DNA from: an uncultured Selenomonadales bacterium
GTDB lineage: Bacteria; Bacillota; Negativicutes; Selenomonadales; Selenomonadaceae
Reading direction: 5' to 3'
Assembly (NCBI GenBank): GCA_937877565.1
Contig: CALFJB010000075.1
Span: 65,412-129,411, forward strand
Length of the DNA stretch: 64,000 nt
The translations under genes were made by a program, and so were the position numbers. The notes under the pieces were generated by a model. That model worked only from the letters and a program-made list of their open reading frames with translations. It had not been told where the DNA came from and made no database searches. Within the stretch, counting starts at the first letter, position 1, and every line of letters starts with the position of its first letter. Positions 34,304 to 43,602 of the stretch are shown here, piece after piece.

Positions 34304-34804
34304 TTACATTTTTTTTACGGGAACGGGACCGCGTGAAAGTGCAATAGCTCCCGTGCGTGCAATTTCTACAATTTCATAATCGCTTAAAACTTCGCAGAAA
34401 GCGTCAATTTTCTGTTGGTTGCCGGTAAGTTCGATAATGACATTTTCGCTTGTCACGTCAACAATTTTTGCGCGGAAAATATCAACCACGCTAACCAAAT
34501 CTGCGCGATTTTCTTTTGACGCCTTAATTTTTATCATAACCAGTTCGCGCTCAATCGAAGGAGCTTTGCTAAGATTTACAATTTTAATCACGTCAATTAA
34601 CTTGCCAAGCTGATTAACAACTTGATCCAGTTCGTTTTCACTTTCGACGCTTACAACAATGTTAATTCTTGTAACGCTGGGTTCTTCGGTGTAACCTGCG
34701 GAAATACTTTCAATGTTAAAAGCGCGGCGGCTAATCAGTCCCGCAACGTGCGTTAATACGCCGGGTTTATTGTCTACAAGGACAGCTAATAAAAATTTTT
34801 TCAA
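34304..34804 (-). CDS. ilvN: Acetolactate synthase small (regulatory) subunit
   Basis: 166 residues. The ACT domain opens LAVLVDNKPGVLTHVAGLIS and RRAFNIESISAG, followed by RELVMIKIKA and the C-terminal helper domain ending ALSRGPVPV. It binds branched-chain amino acids and controls IlvB. TTG start after AAGGAGG. It is separated from ilvB by 1.3 kb holding an SPFH gene, a 43-residue protein gene and repeat R4; in most genomes the two subunits are adjacent. Confidence 0.95.
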   Translation of the reverse strand: MKKFLLAVLVDNKPGVLTHVAGLISRRAFNIESISAGYTEEPSVTRINIVVSVESENELDQVVNQLGKLIDVIKIVNLSKAPSIERELVMIKIKASKENRADLVSVVDIFRAKIVDVTSENVIIELTGNQQKIDAFCEVLSDYEIVEIARTGAIALSRGPVPVKKM

Positions 34805-34873
34805 GTTCAGACCTCCTTAATTGGATGCAGTTGAATAATTCCAAATTCGCCAAAATGTTTCTAATTTCTTTTT

Positions 34874-35040
34874 ATATGTACTTTTCTTTTCCAAAGCAAA
34901 AAGGAGCAATGCTCCTACTCGTCGCATTGCAAGTACCAAAAGAAAGTGCTTTTTGTTCCGCAGATGATTCATTCCGTGAATCAATCTGCGGCGGCAGTCA
35001 TCCTTGACTGCCGGGTTTTCCCTTCACTTGGTTATTAATC
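34874..35040 (-). repeat. Modular hairpin repeat, copy R4
   Basis: Module I starts at gtacttttctttt (34878) and contains an extra internal hairpin, ggagcaatgctcc. Then come hairpin 2, ccgcagatgattca / tgaatcaatctgcgg (34958-34991), and hairpin 1, cggcagtca / tgactgccg (34992-35013). Together these fill the 272-bp gap between the SPFH gene and ilvN. Confidence 0.85.
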
Positions 35041-35076
35041 AACACGACTTAGTGGCAATTTTTTAATAAATAGAAA

Positions 35077-36000
35077 TTATTTTAAATTTATCAACGATTC
35101 GGTATTGTCGCCAAGTTGGTATACCGGCAATTTTCCGTCCCATTTTTCTATTGCGTGTTGACGTATGACATTATCGCTCAAAGATTGTTGAAGTAGTGCG
35201 TTTGCCTTCGCTTGTCCTTCCGCCTCAATTATCATTGCATCAGCTTTACCTTTGGCTTGAATACGTGCTTTTTCGGCTTCAACTTCGGCAGTTTGCTTTT
35301 CAATCTTCGCCTGTTCGTAAACATTTTGGGCGTTGACAACTTTTTGAATCGCCTCTTTAGTTTGTTCGTCAGGTACAACGTCAGACAAGTTAAAAGTTTC
35401 AATCACAATCCCAAATTCAATCAGCGAATTTCTAAATTTGTCAAAAACTTTTGCGTTAATTTCAGGGCGTTTGTCGCCGACTAAGTCCATTAAACTATAT
35501 TGGCTGGTAACTTCGTTAATGGCTTGATACATTTCGTTTTTCACGTAGCCGGATTCAATGTATTCTGTCGAACGCCCGCGAAATTTTGTAAAAATCGCAG
35601 GAAGTTTTTCAACGTCCATATGAAAAGAATATGTCACGGAAACATTAACCTGCTTGCCGTCTTTCGTATTTACATTTATGGAGCTGTCAGAGCCTTTTCT
35701 GCCGTCAGCAGACTTTGTGTAATAAACTGTTTCGGTACTTACAGGATATTCGATAACCTTTTTCCAAGGGGCAACGACATGATAACCCTGCGACAAAACA
35801 GAATCTTCAACGCCGCCATTCATATTGTAGATAACTCCGGCGTAACCGGGCGAAATTTTACAGATAACAGAAAAGCCCAATCCCGCCAAAATAATTAAAC
35901 CGACGCCAATTCCAATAGTACCCAATCTTTGTTTTAAAGCGGCTGAATCAATTTTTATTTCTTCATCTTCAGAATTATTTTTGTTATCGTCGTCGTTCAT
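35077..36000 (-). CDS. SPFH/prohibitin-like membrane protein
   Basis: 307 residues. An acidic N-terminus (about 1-20), one membrane segment (about 27-46), then an SPFH/Band 7 domain with VSPGYAG-like KISPGYAGVIYNMNGG, YPVSTETVYY and VKNEMYQAINEVTSQYS. A long Ala/Glu/Lys coiled coil follows (KQTAEVEAEKARIQAKGKAD). Such proteins form ring-like scaffolds in the membrane that regulate proteases or organise microdomains. Its ATG overlaps the stop of the 43-residue gene upstream (ATGA), implying coupled expression. Confidence 0.9.
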   Translation of the reverse strand: MNDDDNKNNSEDEEIKIDSAALKQRLGTIGIGVGLIILAGLGFSVICKISPGYAGVIYNMNGGVEDSVLSQGYHVVAPWKKVIEYPVSTETVYYTKSADGRKGSDSSINVNTKDGKQVNVSVTYSFHMDVEKLPAIFTKFRGRSTEYIESGYVKNEMYQAINEVTSQYSLMDLVGDKRPEINAKVFDKFRNSLIEFGIVIETFNLSDVVPDEQTKEAIQKVVNAQNVYEQAKIEKQTAEVEAEKARIQAKGKADAMIIEAEGQAKANALLQQSLSDNVIRQHAIEKWDGKLPVYQLGDNTESLINLK

Positions 36001-36128
36001 TTTTTGCCACCTGTCAATTTTCTAAAAGTTTTTATTATCCAACTGCCAAAAGTTTTGCCGTGTTCGAGCGATAAAATTACCCACGCAAAAACTAAAAAAA
36101 TTACGCAACAGAAAAAGAATACGCCCAT
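35997..36128 (-). CDS. 43-residue single-span membrane protein, partner of the SPFH gene
   Basis: Starts at ATG 36128 after GGAGTGATTTA, four bases beyond the ilvB stop. One hydrophobic helix (FFFCCVIFLVFAWVILSL) is followed by a short basic tail ending FRKLTGGKK. Its TGA overlaps the SPFH start codon. No family recognised. The position between a strong binding site and an overlapping downstream start makes it a real gene rather than a chance frame. Confidence 0.75.
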   Translation of the reverse strand: MGVFFFCCVIFLVFAWVILSLEHGKTFGSWIIKTFRKLTGGKK

Positions 36129-36132
36129 TAAA

Positions 36133-37818
36133 TCACTCCAAAACCATTTGATCTAAACGCTTGCCGCCCGGTACCATTGGCAAAACGTTTTCATCTTGCG
36201 GCACGTAAACATCAATGACTGCCGCGCCTTTTGAAAATAAAATTTCCGGCAATTCAGTTTCAAGCTCCGCCGCCTTCGTCAAACGATAACCGCGCACGCC
36301 CATAGCTTCAGCAATTTTTATAAAGTCGCGTTTCAAATTCAATTCTGACGCCGAATAATGATGATTGTAGAAAAGGCGTTGCCATTGCCCGACCATTCCC
36401 AAAATAAAATTGTGGACGATAACAATTTTAATATCAATGTTGTTATCTGCGATTGTCGCCAATTCTTGAATGTTCATCATAATTGAGCCGTCGCCCGTGA
36501 AAAGTACCACGTTTTTATCAGGGCAAGCAAGTTTTGCGCCCATTGCGGCAGGAAGTCCATAACCCATTGTGCCAAGTCCGCCGCTGGTTAAAAATTGGCG
36601 CGGGGCTTGAGTTTTGAAAAATTGCGCCGCCCACATTTGATGCTGTCCAACGTCAGTAACGGCGATTGTATTTGCGTCGCAAAGTTCGCTGATTTTTGAA
36701 ATTAACGCACCGGGTTTAATAACTTCGCCGTCAGGTTGATAACTGAATAAATGTTTGTTGCCTTTTTCAATGGACAAATTCAGCCAACTGTTAAATTTCT
36801 GTTTGAAATTAGTTTCAGAGGCGTTGAGTTTATCGCGCAGGAGCGGCAAGGAATTTTTTAAATCGCCCAAAACTTTTATATCGACTTGAACATTTTTATT
36901 GACTTCAGCAGGATCAATTTCAAAATGAACAATCTTAGCGTTTGGTGCAAATTCCGCAACTTTGCCGGTAACTCTGTCGCTGAATCTCATTCCAATGCAC
37001 AAAAGTAAATCGCATTCTTGAATAGCAATATTTGCGCCGTAACTGCCGTGCATACCGGCAAAACCTAAATAACCTTCGCGGTTAGGTTCAATGCAACCCA
37101 AGCCCATTAAAGTTGAAGTGCAAGGACAGCCGAGCTTGTCAAGAATTTCTCTAACAACATTTGAAGTTTCAGAAATGACAACGCCGCCGCCTACAAAAAC
37201 TAACGGGAAATCAGCTTTTTCAATCGCCGCTACAACTTCATCAACTGCTTTTTCGTCGCAGGGATTTTCAGCCGTGTAGCCGCGCAGATTTACACTTTCA
37301 GGATATTCAAAATCAATTTCAGAATTAAAAACATTCGCCGCAATGTCAATGCAAACGGGCGCAGGTCTGCCCGTCTGTGCAATGTAAAAAGCTTCCTTGA
37401 CGACGCGCGGCAATTCTTCAACGTCTTTTACAAGGTAATTGTGCTTTGTAATTGGCGTGGTAATTCCGCAAACGTCAACTTCCTGAAATGAATCCTTGCC
37501 AATGGCAGGACGAGCAACTTGTCCAGTAATACAAACAAGCGGCACTGAATCCATATTCGCCGTTGCAATTCCGGTGATTAAATTTGCCGCGCCGGGACCG
37601 GAAGTTGCAATTACTACGCCAACTTTACCCGTTGCACGTGCGTAACCGTCCGCCGCGTGTACCGCGCCTTGTTCGTGTCCCGTTAAAATGTTCGGAAACT
37701 TAGATTTATAAATTTCGTCGTAGAGTTTCAAAACGACGCCGCCGGGATAACCAAAAACTAAATCGACGCCTTCATTTTTCAGGCACTCCAATAACGCCTG
37801 CGCTCCATTCATTTTCAA
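36133..37818 (-). CDS. ilvB: Acetolactate synthase large (catalytic) subunit
   Basis: About 561 residues. ThDP enzyme: DLVFGYPGG, HEQGAVHAADGYARATG (catalytic Glu), TSGPGAANLITGIATA, then the C-terminal ThDP/Mg motif VLFTGDGSIMMNIQELAT and the end VPGGKRLDQMV. It makes acetolactate for valine and leucine synthesis. GGAGG lies 7 bases before a TTG at 37818; the ATG at 37812 is the alternative. A promoter with TATAAT is just upstream. Confidence 0.96.
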   Translation of the reverse strand: MKMNGAQALLECLKNEGVDLVFGYPGGVVLKLYDEIYKSKFPNILTGHEQGAVHAADGYARATGKVGVVIATSGPGAANLITGIATANMDSVPLVCITGQVARPAIGKDSFQEVDVCGITTPITKHNYLVKDVEELPRVVKEAFYIAQTGRPAPVCIDIAANVFNSEIDFEYPESVNLRGYTAENPCDEKAVDEVVAAIEKADFPLVFVGGGVVISETSNVVREILDKLGCPCTSTLMGLGCIEPNREGYLGFAGMHGSYGANIAIQECDLLLCIGMRFSDRVTGKVAEFAPNAKIVHFEIDPAEVNKNVQVDIKVLGDLKNSLPLLRDKLNASETNFKQKFNSWLNLSIEKGNKHLFSYQPDGEVIKPGALISKISELCDANTIAVTDVGQHQMWAAQFFKTQAPRQFLTSGGLGTMGYGLPAAMGAKLACPDKNVVLFTGDGSIMMNIQELATIADNNIDIKIVIVHNFILGMVGQWQRLFYNHHYSASELNLKRDFIKIAEAMGVRGYRLTKAAELETELPEILFSKGAAVIDVYVPQDENVLPMVPGGKRLDQMVLE

Positions 37819-37849
37819 AAAATTTCCCTCCAATAAATTATTTCACGCA

Positions 37850-37878
37850 ATTATAACAGATTGGAACATTTTGCACAA
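37850..37878 (-). promoter_or_regulatory. Promoter for ilvB
   Basis: On the minus strand TTGTGC, 17-bp spacer, TATAAT, with TG one base before the -10. Back-to-back with a promoter for the divergent DUF535 gene. The 110-bp leader is too short for a T-box. Confidence 0.75.
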
Positions 37879-37886
37879 AAATTTTA

Positions 37887-37915
37887 TTTACACCAAAGGC
37901 AAAATATTTTAGAAT
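37887..37915 (+). promoter_or_regulatory. Promoter for the DUF535 gene
   Basis: TTTACA, 17-bp spacer, TAGAAT. Confidence 0.65.
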
Positions 37916-37947
37916 AGCCTATCACAAAAAAATAAGAGGTCTTGATA

Positions 37948-38859
37948 TTGAATTTTGTTGAACTTGGAAAAAAAATTTACGATTTAAATAATCCCCGTGA
38001 ATTTCGCAGATTTTTAGTGTTTGTGGTACGTTGTTGCCTTAATTCGCAAAAAATAAAATGTTTGGAAGATTTTTTTTCACAGTCAAAAATTTTGAGTGAA
38101 GTTGCAAAAAATTTTCCTTTCGTATTTGAACAAAGTACCCGCGCTTTTTTCTATTACAAATCAACTTTCGACGAACGAATAAAACTTATTGAGGAGCATT
38201 TTGAATTTTTAACGCAGGCAATGAATGAAAACTTTTTGCTGCAACTTTACGGCGGAGGAAAAAGTTTTTTGTGGTCAATGCCGCTTGACGAAAATTTAAA
38301 AGAAATGCAGCTGGTAATTTGTATGCAGTCCGGACAAAAAAAAGAGGGGCTAGCGTCAATAGTTTTGGAATTGGCAAATAATACGCCGGTTTATCAAATT
38401 ATGTTTTGGATTGCAAAAGATTCAGCTGAAAATTTTTCAATGTGGATTGGCGCGTTGCAAGGTCCAAACGTCGAAAACTCAAAAGACTTAATAAAAATTT
38501 TAACCAAAAAATGTCACGCTTACCGCACTAAAAATTTAATCCTGTACGCCGCTCAAGCCGTCGCCCGTGCATTGAATTTGAAAAAAATTTACGCCGTGAC
38601 AAATTACGGCTACTACGCAAATAATCACATTCGCACGGATAGAAAATTGAAAACCTCGTTCAGCGATTTTTGGCAAGAATGTGGCGGCGTTCCCGTCGAA
38701 GACAAAAGATTTTATGAATTGCCGCTAACTGAAAATCGAAAAACTTTTGAAGAAATTCCTACTCAAAAACGCGCAGTCTATCGCCGAAGATTTGAATTGC
38801 TTGACGAAATTGACGCGGCGATTTTTGAAAATATCCAAGCTTTCAAAAGAGGCGATTAA
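37948..38859 (+). CDS. DUF535 (VirK/YbjX-like) protein
   Basis: About 303 residues. The body matches the DUF535 layout: LYGGGKSFLWSMPLDENLKE, then YQIMFWIAKD, IGALQGPN, and YAVTNYGYYANNHIRTDRKL in the C-terminal half, ending with an arginine-rich helix (KRAVYRRRFELLDEIDAAIF). VirK and YbjX are linked to envelope integrity and virulence in enterobacteria; the biochemical role is unknown. Starts at a TTG after AGAGGT. One base separates its stop from the O-antigen ligase gene, which supports an envelope role. Confidence 0.8.
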   Translation: MNFVELGKKIYDLNNPREFRRFLVFVVRCCLNSQKIKCLEDFFSQSKILSEVAKNFPFVFEQSTRAFFYYKSTFDERIKLIEEHFEFLTQAMNENFLLQLYGGGKSFLWSMPLDENLKEMQLVICMQSGQKKEGLASIVLELANNTPVYQIMFWIAKDSAENFSMWIGALQGPNVENSKDLIKILTKKCHAYRTKNLILYAAQAVARALNLKKIYAVTNYGYYANNHIRTDRKLKTSFSDFWQECGGVPVEDKRFYELPLTENRKTFEEIPTQKRAVYRRRFELLDEIDAAIFENIQAFKRGD

Positions 38860-38860
38860 A

Positions 38861-40495
38861 ATGAACAGAATCAGCGTTTTTGCAAGACGCCAAAGAATAA
38901 AAAATTTAGAAAACTGGACGATATACGCCATTGCGGCAGAAGCATTTTTGTTGGCAATTTTCCCGCAAGCGGCGGCGGCGGCGGTACTTTTCGGGATTGT
39001 TGCGTGGTTTTTGCGTCTGCAAATAGATAAAAAATTTAAAATCCGCAGTTTGCCATTTGACGTTCCGGTTACAATTTTTGTAATGCTCGGCGCGGTTTCA
39101 GTTTTTATGTCACCGGCGCAAAGTTTTGAATTGATTTACAATTACTTTGGGATAGTTGGAATTTTTATTTTGACATATTTGCTTGTCGGACAAAATATCC
39201 GCACGGCTGAACAAATAAAAACTTTGGCACAATCAATGGCGGCGGCGGCAATAATTGTTGTGGCAGTTGGATTCTTTCAATATATTTTTGGCGTTGATAC
39301 TTCTGAAATGCACTGGACAGATTTTGAAAATTTTCACGGAATGCAAACAAGAATTTTTTCGACGTTTGAAAATCCAAACGTTTTAGCAGGTTATTTGGAC
39401 GTGATGATTTGCCTTGCATTGGGATTCTTGGCAAAATTCGGCACGCTCAAACAAAAATTAATTTTAATTGCGGCGATACTACTTTTGACAATCTGTTTGA
39501 CAATGACATATTCGCGCGGCGCGTTCCTGTCAATCGCAATTATTTTCCTGATTTACGGAATTTTGTACGAAGGGCGAATTTTGCTTTTGTTCGTGATTGG
39601 TACGGCAATTTTATTCCACAACGATACCACTTTTCTTGAACGAATTTTATCAATTTTCACTGAAACAAATGATCCGTCCGAAGGTTTAAGAATCGGAATT
39701 TGGGTTAGTACAATTTCAATGATTGCAGACCATCCATTTATAGGAATTGGCTGGGGCGCGTATCAATTCATTTATCCGCAGTACAATTATTATTTGATTG
39801 ACGCAACGCAGACGATTTACCACGCGCACAATTTATTTTTACAGACGGCGGCTGAAGTCGGAATTGCGGGCGCGTTGGCGTATTTTTGGTATTTCTTTGG
39901 TACAATGTTCATGGCGTTGGCTTTAAATTCAAATGAACGCTATGAAAAAATGAAAAATGCCGCCGGTGAAATTGTCCACCGTGCAACAGAATCGAAATTC
40001 AAGAAAAAGTTTGACGAAGAATTTGCAAAAACTGTAGTTGAAAGTAAATTCTTGCAAAGTTTGGCGCAGGTAAAATCAATGTTTATAATTCGTATGGGTG
40101 AATTGACTAACAAAATTTTTGACAGATTTTCGACGCAGGAAACTAAGCCGACTAAAAAAAAATCTGAACCGGAGCTTGTTCACCACGACGAAATGAAATG
40201 GGACGCCAAAACTAAAAAACCTAAAGATAAAAAAACTGATGAAAAATCTGACGACGATAATATAGATATACAAAAATTCGCCGCAACTGTTGAATTGTTT
40301 GAAGATAAAAAAAATGTTGCCGACAGACAAATTACTGAAAGTATGAGGCTTGGAATTGGTTTAGCGTTTCTGTCAATGGCGTTGAACGGAATGAGTGACG
40401 ATTTGCTTTTTAATATTCCCAGTTCAATTTTAATGTGGATACTTGGCGCGGCGGCAGCGGCGATTGACGAAATAAACAACAATTTGGATGAATAA
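38861..40495 (+). CDS. O-antigen ligase/polymerase family membrane protein
   Basis: 544 residues starting at ATG 38861 (AGAGGCGATT). About ten membrane segments. The Wzy/WaaL-type periplasmic signature is present: MTYSRGAFLSIAIIFLIYG, GLRIGIWVSTISMIADHPF, IGIGWGAYQFIYPQYNYY and HAHNLFLQTAAEVGIAG with the conserved His. It joins O-antigen or a similar glycan to a lipid carrier in the outer leaflet of the inner membrane, which implies an outer membrane. A lysine/aspartate-rich cytoplasmic insert (about residues 425-480) splits off the last membrane segments, an unusual extension. Confidence 0.87.
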   Translation: MNRISVFARRQRIKNLENWTIYAIAAEAFLLAIFPQAAAAAVLFGIVAWFLRLQIDKKFKIRSLPFDVPVTIFVMLGAVSVFMSPAQSFELIYNYFGIVGIFILTYLLVGQNIRTAEQIKTLAQSMAAAAIIVVAVGFFQYIFGVDTSEMHWTDFENFHGMQTRIFSTFENPNVLAGYLDVMICLALGFLAKFGTLKQKLILIAAILLLTICLTMTYSRGAFLSIAIIFLIYGILYEGRILLLFVIGTAILFHNDTTFLERILSIFTETNDPSEGLRIGIWVSTISMIADHPFIGIGWGAYQFIYPQYNYYLIDATQTIYHAHNLFLQTAAEVGIAGALAYFWYFFGTMFMALALNSNERYEKMKNAAGEIVHRATESKFKKKFDEEFAKTVVESKFLQSLAQVKSMFIIRMGELTNKIFDRFSTQETKPTKKKSEPELVHHDEMKWDAKTKKPKDKKTDEKSDDDNIDIQKFAATVELFEDKKNVADRQITESMRLGIGLAFLSMALNGMSDDLLFNIPSSILMWILGAAAAAIDEINNNLDE

Positions 40496-40515
40496 AATTG
40501 AAAAGAGTTGAGCAA

Positions 40516-41148
40516 ATGACTGAAGACAAAAAAATTTCTAAGGCAACGATAAGACGGTTGCCGCTGTACTACAGAGAATTACAAAAAATTGAAAGCGCGG
40601 GACTTTTAGAAGTTTCCTCAATCTATCTTTCAGAAAAACTTGGAATTAAGCCGGAACAAATTCGTAAAGATTTAATCACGTTTGGAAGTTTTGGAATTAA
40701 AGGACTTGGCTTTGAAGTTTCTGAGTTAAAAAATAAAATCGCAAATATTTTAGGCTTGCAAAATAATTTTCGCCTTGCAATTATCGGCGTTGGAAATTTG
40801 GGCGCGGCTCTTGCCAATTACGAAAAAATTTCTGAATTGGGCTTTGTAGTTGCCGCGCTTTTCGATATTGATAAAAACAAAATCGGCAAAGAAATTAACG
40901 GCGTCAGGATTTACGACTTTGCAAAATTTATTCCAATTTCGCGCAGGAAATTAATTGATATTGGAGTTATCGCCGTTCCAAATTCTGAAGCTCAAAAAGT
41001 TGCAGACATTTTGGCAGAAGCTGAAGTGCGCGGGATTTGGAATTTTACTACCGAAAAACTCAACGTGCCGTATTTTGTAACGGTTGTGAATGAAGATTTG
41101 AGCATTGGGCTTAATACGTTAAGTTTTTATATGAATCAAAATTCGTAG
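40516..41148 (+). CDS. rex: Redox-sensing repressor Rex
   Basis: 210 residues. N-terminal winged helix (SKATIRRLPLYYRELQKIES, KPEQIRKDLITFGSFGIKG) and Rossmann NAD(H)-binding domain LAIIGVGNLGAALANY, ending with the swapped helix. It represses fermentation and respiration genes when NADH is low. I choose ATG 40516; a TTG at 40498 is possible. It precedes parA by 75 bp. No clear Rex operator was found in its own upstream region. Confidence 0.94.
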   Translation: MTEDKKISKATIRRLPLYYRELQKIESAGLLEVSSIYLSEKLGIKPEQIRKDLITFGSFGIKGLGFEVSELKNKIANILGLQNNFRLAIIGVGNLGAALANYEKISELGFVVAALFDIDKNKIGKEINGVRIYDFAKFIPISRRKLIDIGVIAVPNSEAQKVADILAEAEVRGIWNFTTEKLNVPYFVTVVNEDLSIGLNTLSFYMNQNS

Positions 41149-41223
41149 CCAAATTGCAGGATAGAAAACATTTGCGGCGAATTTAAAATTGTTATAAAAA
41201 ATTTTGAAAGAAGGTTCACGGGC

Positions 41224-41985
41224 GTGGCTAAAGTTATTGCGATAGCTAATCAAAAAGGCGGCGTCGGTAAAACTACCACGTCAATAAATTTGAGTGCGTC
41301 GCTGGCGAAATTAAATCAGCGCGTTTTGCTTGTGGACTGCGATTCTCAAGGTAATGCCACAAGCGGTCTTGGTCTCAATCGTTCCACAATTACTCAAAGT
41401 GTTTATAATGTTTTGGTTGACGGTTTAAATCCTCGTCAAGCCTTGCAAATGACGCCTTATGGCGTGACAATTTTACCGGCTAGCATAAATCTTGCCGCCG
41501 TTGAAGTTGAACTTTCAAATTTAAAATTTCGTGAAACAAGACTTCGCGCCGCACTGGATTCTCTGCGCAATGAATACGATTACATTATAATTGACTGTCC
41601 GCCCGCGCTCGGTCTGTTGACGATTAACGCAATGACGGCAGTTGACGCCGTGATTATTCCTATGCAATGTGAATTTTACGCAATGGAAGGTTTGGCGCAA
41701 CTTTTGAAAACTATCGAAATTATTAAAAATGATTTAAACCCGTTGCTTTTTATCGAAGGAATTGTTATGACAATGTTTGACGGCAGATCAAAACATAACA
41801 AAGAAGTAGTTGAAGAAGTGCGCGAAACTTTGGGCAATTTGGTTTATGAAACAATCATTCCCCGCGCCGTCAAAATTTCTGAAGCGTCAAGTTTCGGCGT
41901 TCCAATTCTTTTTTATGATAAATATTCACGCTCCGCAAAATCTTATTTGAATTTAGCTAAGGAGGTTATAAATCGTGGCAAATAA
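41224..41985 (+). CDS. parA: Chromosome partitioning ATPase ParA/Soj
   Basis: 253 residues. Deviant Walker A IANQKGGVGKTTTSINL, DCDSQGNATSGLG and Walker B IIIDCPPALGLLT. A short chromosomal Soj without an N-terminal HTH. Starts at GTG. Overlaps parB by 11 bp. Confidence 0.96.
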   Translation: MAKVIAIANQKGGVGKTTTSINLSASLAKLNQRVLLVDCDSQGNATSGLGLNRSTITQSVYNVLVDGLNPRQALQMTPYGVTILPASINLAAVEVELSNLKFRETRLRAALDSLRNEYDYIIIDCPPALGLLTINAMTAVDAVIIPMQCEFYAMEGLAQLLKTIEIIKNDLNPLLFIEGIVMTMFDGRSKHNKEVVEEVRETLGNLVYETIIPRAVKISEASSFGVPILFYDKYSRSAKSYLNLAKEVINRGK

Positions 41986-43063
41986 ACGCGGCAATTTGGG
42001 GCGCGGCTTAAGCGCACTTCTTGGCACTCAAGCGGTAGACATTGCAAACGTTAATTCAGCTGAAACTGTTCAAGAAATTTTAGTTGAAAACGTGCGCCCA
42101 AATCGTTACAGGATGCGCCAAACTTTAAATAATGAATCTATGAAGGAGCTTGCCGAGTCAATTCGCAGTTATGGCGTTGTACAGCCAATAATTGTTCGAC
42201 AAATTGGAAATGATAAATATGAATTAATCGCCGGCGAACGCAGATTAAGCGCGGCAAGATTTATTGGACTTGAAAAAATTCCCGCCGTCATTCGCAGTTA
42301 CACTGATGCTCAAATGCGCGAAGTTTCTTTGATTGAAAATATCCACCGGCAAGATTTAAGCGTTTTGGAAGAGGCGGCAACTTACGAAAGTTTGATGAAG
42401 GAATATAACTACACTCAAGAAACTTTGTCAGCTAAAATTGGGCGCAGTCGTCCGCACATTGCAAATTTATTGAGGCTTTTAAAACTTTCGCCGCAAGTCA
42501 GAGATTGGATTTCTGAAGGCAAACTTTCAATGGGGCAGGCGCGTCCACTCCTTGCCATTGAAAATGAAGAATTGCAAACGAACGCCGCAGAAATGATTAT
42601 TAATGAAGATTTATCAGTTAGAAAAGTCGAAGCGTTTATAAAAGAATTGCGAAATTCCGGCTTAATCCCCGAAGAAAAAAAATCTAATCTGCCGATTGAA
42701 ATGGCTTATGCAATTATGCCTTCGCAGCGTACAAGCCGAATTTCCGAGCAACTTTCTGAACAAAATATAAATCCTGCGCTAATCAAGGCAAATTTGAAAG
42801 TTTCGCCCTATGAAATGCGTTTTCGTGACGCCGAAAAGAAACTTAACAAAATTCTTGGCGCGTCAACTGAAATTGTTGAAGACGGCAATAATCATCAAAT
42901 TCAAATTATTTTGCCGAATGAAACGGAACTTTTGCGCGTCCTCACGAATATTGAAACCGCGTTGACAAATTCGACAAATGACGCGGTGGAAGTTGAAGAC
43001 ACTACCCGCGCCGAAAAATTAGCCGCACTTAGAAAATTTTCAACTGAAGGTATTGTAAACTAG
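41975..43063 (+). CDS. parB: Chromosome partitioning CTPase ParB/Spo0J
   Basis: 362 residues. ELAESIRSYGVVQPIIVRQI and IAGERRLSAARFIGLEKIPA make up the CTP-binding box, ENIHRQDLSVLEEAATYESL follows, then the HTH IGRSRPHIANLLRLL. The linker and the C-terminal dimerisation part are longer than in B. subtilis Spo0J (about 280 residues). It loads on parS and recruits SMC. I saw no good parS palindrome nearby. Confidence 0.95.
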   Translation: MANKRGNLGRGLSALLGTQAVDIANVNSAETVQEILVENVRPNRYRMRQTLNNESMKELAESIRSYGVVQPIIVRQIGNDKYELIAGERRLSAARFIGLEKIPAVIRSYTDAQMREVSLIENIHRQDLSVLEEAATYESLMKEYNYTQETLSAKIGRSRPHIANLLRLLKLSPQVRDWISEGKLSMGQARPLLAIENEELQTNAAEMIINEDLSVRKVEAFIKELRNSGLIPEEKKSNLPIEMAYAIMPSQRTSRISEQLSEQNINPALIKANLKVSPYEMRFRDAEKKLNKILGASTEIVEDGNNHQIQIILPNETELLRVLTNIETALTNSTNDAVEVEDTTRAEKLAALRKFSTEGIVN

Positions 43064-43077
43064 CAGGAGGAATTTTT

Positions 43078-43584
43078 TTGGACGAACTCAACGCCATCAT
43101 TTCAAATAATTTGGCTTATATTCTTATTTTTGTTGGGATAATAATTGCCGTGTTGATTGGCTTTATAATCAGTTTGGAGTCGAAACTTTCAGATATGAGA
43201 AAGCGTTTTCGCCGAATAACTATGGGAAGTGACGATGACGACGCAAACGCCCATGAAATTTTAATTAAACACGCGGATAAAATTAATTCGGCGGTTGACG
43301 CTGAAGAAAAATTGAATTCCGAAATTAACCAACTTAAAGAACTTGTGAAAAAATCAATCTGCCGCGTTTCGGTTGTGCGGTTCAACGCCTTTCACGATGA
43401 CACGGCAGAATTAAGTTATTGTATTGCACTCCTTGACGCCGAAAATTCCGGTGTTATAATTTCTTCGCTTACCGGTAGAGAGTTTTCGCGCAATTACGTT
43501 AAACCGATTGAAAAAGGCGAATCGCCAAATTTCAAGCTCACCAAAGAAGAAGAACAGGCTTTGCGCGATGCCTCTTTGAAATGA
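43078..43584 (+). CDS. DUF4446 membrane protein
   Basis: 168 residues with one membrane helix (about 11-32) and a cytoplasmic domain that includes ICRVSVVRFNAFHDDTAELS and ISSLTGREFSRNYVKPIEKG. This is the DUF4446 pattern, often found just after parAB in Firmicutes. Function unknown. TTG start after GGAGGAA. Confidence 0.85.
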   Translation: MDELNAIISNNLAYILIFVGIIIAVLIGFIISLESKLSDMRKRFRRITMGSDDDDANAHEILIKHADKINSAVDAEEKLNSEINQLKELVKKSICRVSVVRFNAFHDDTAELSYCIALLDAENSGVIISSLTGREFSRNYVKPIEKGESPNFKLTKEEEQALRDASLK

Positions 43585-43602
43585 TTGGAGGAATGTTATT
43601 AA

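Noticed and set aside
37819..37947. T-box or other leader regulation for ilvB
   Set aside because: The leader is only about 30 bases from the -10 box to the start; no specifier hairpin or T-box sequence.
41526..41541. Possible parS site (cgtgaaaca)
   Set aside because: Only half of the palindrome matches and it lies in coding sequence for parA.
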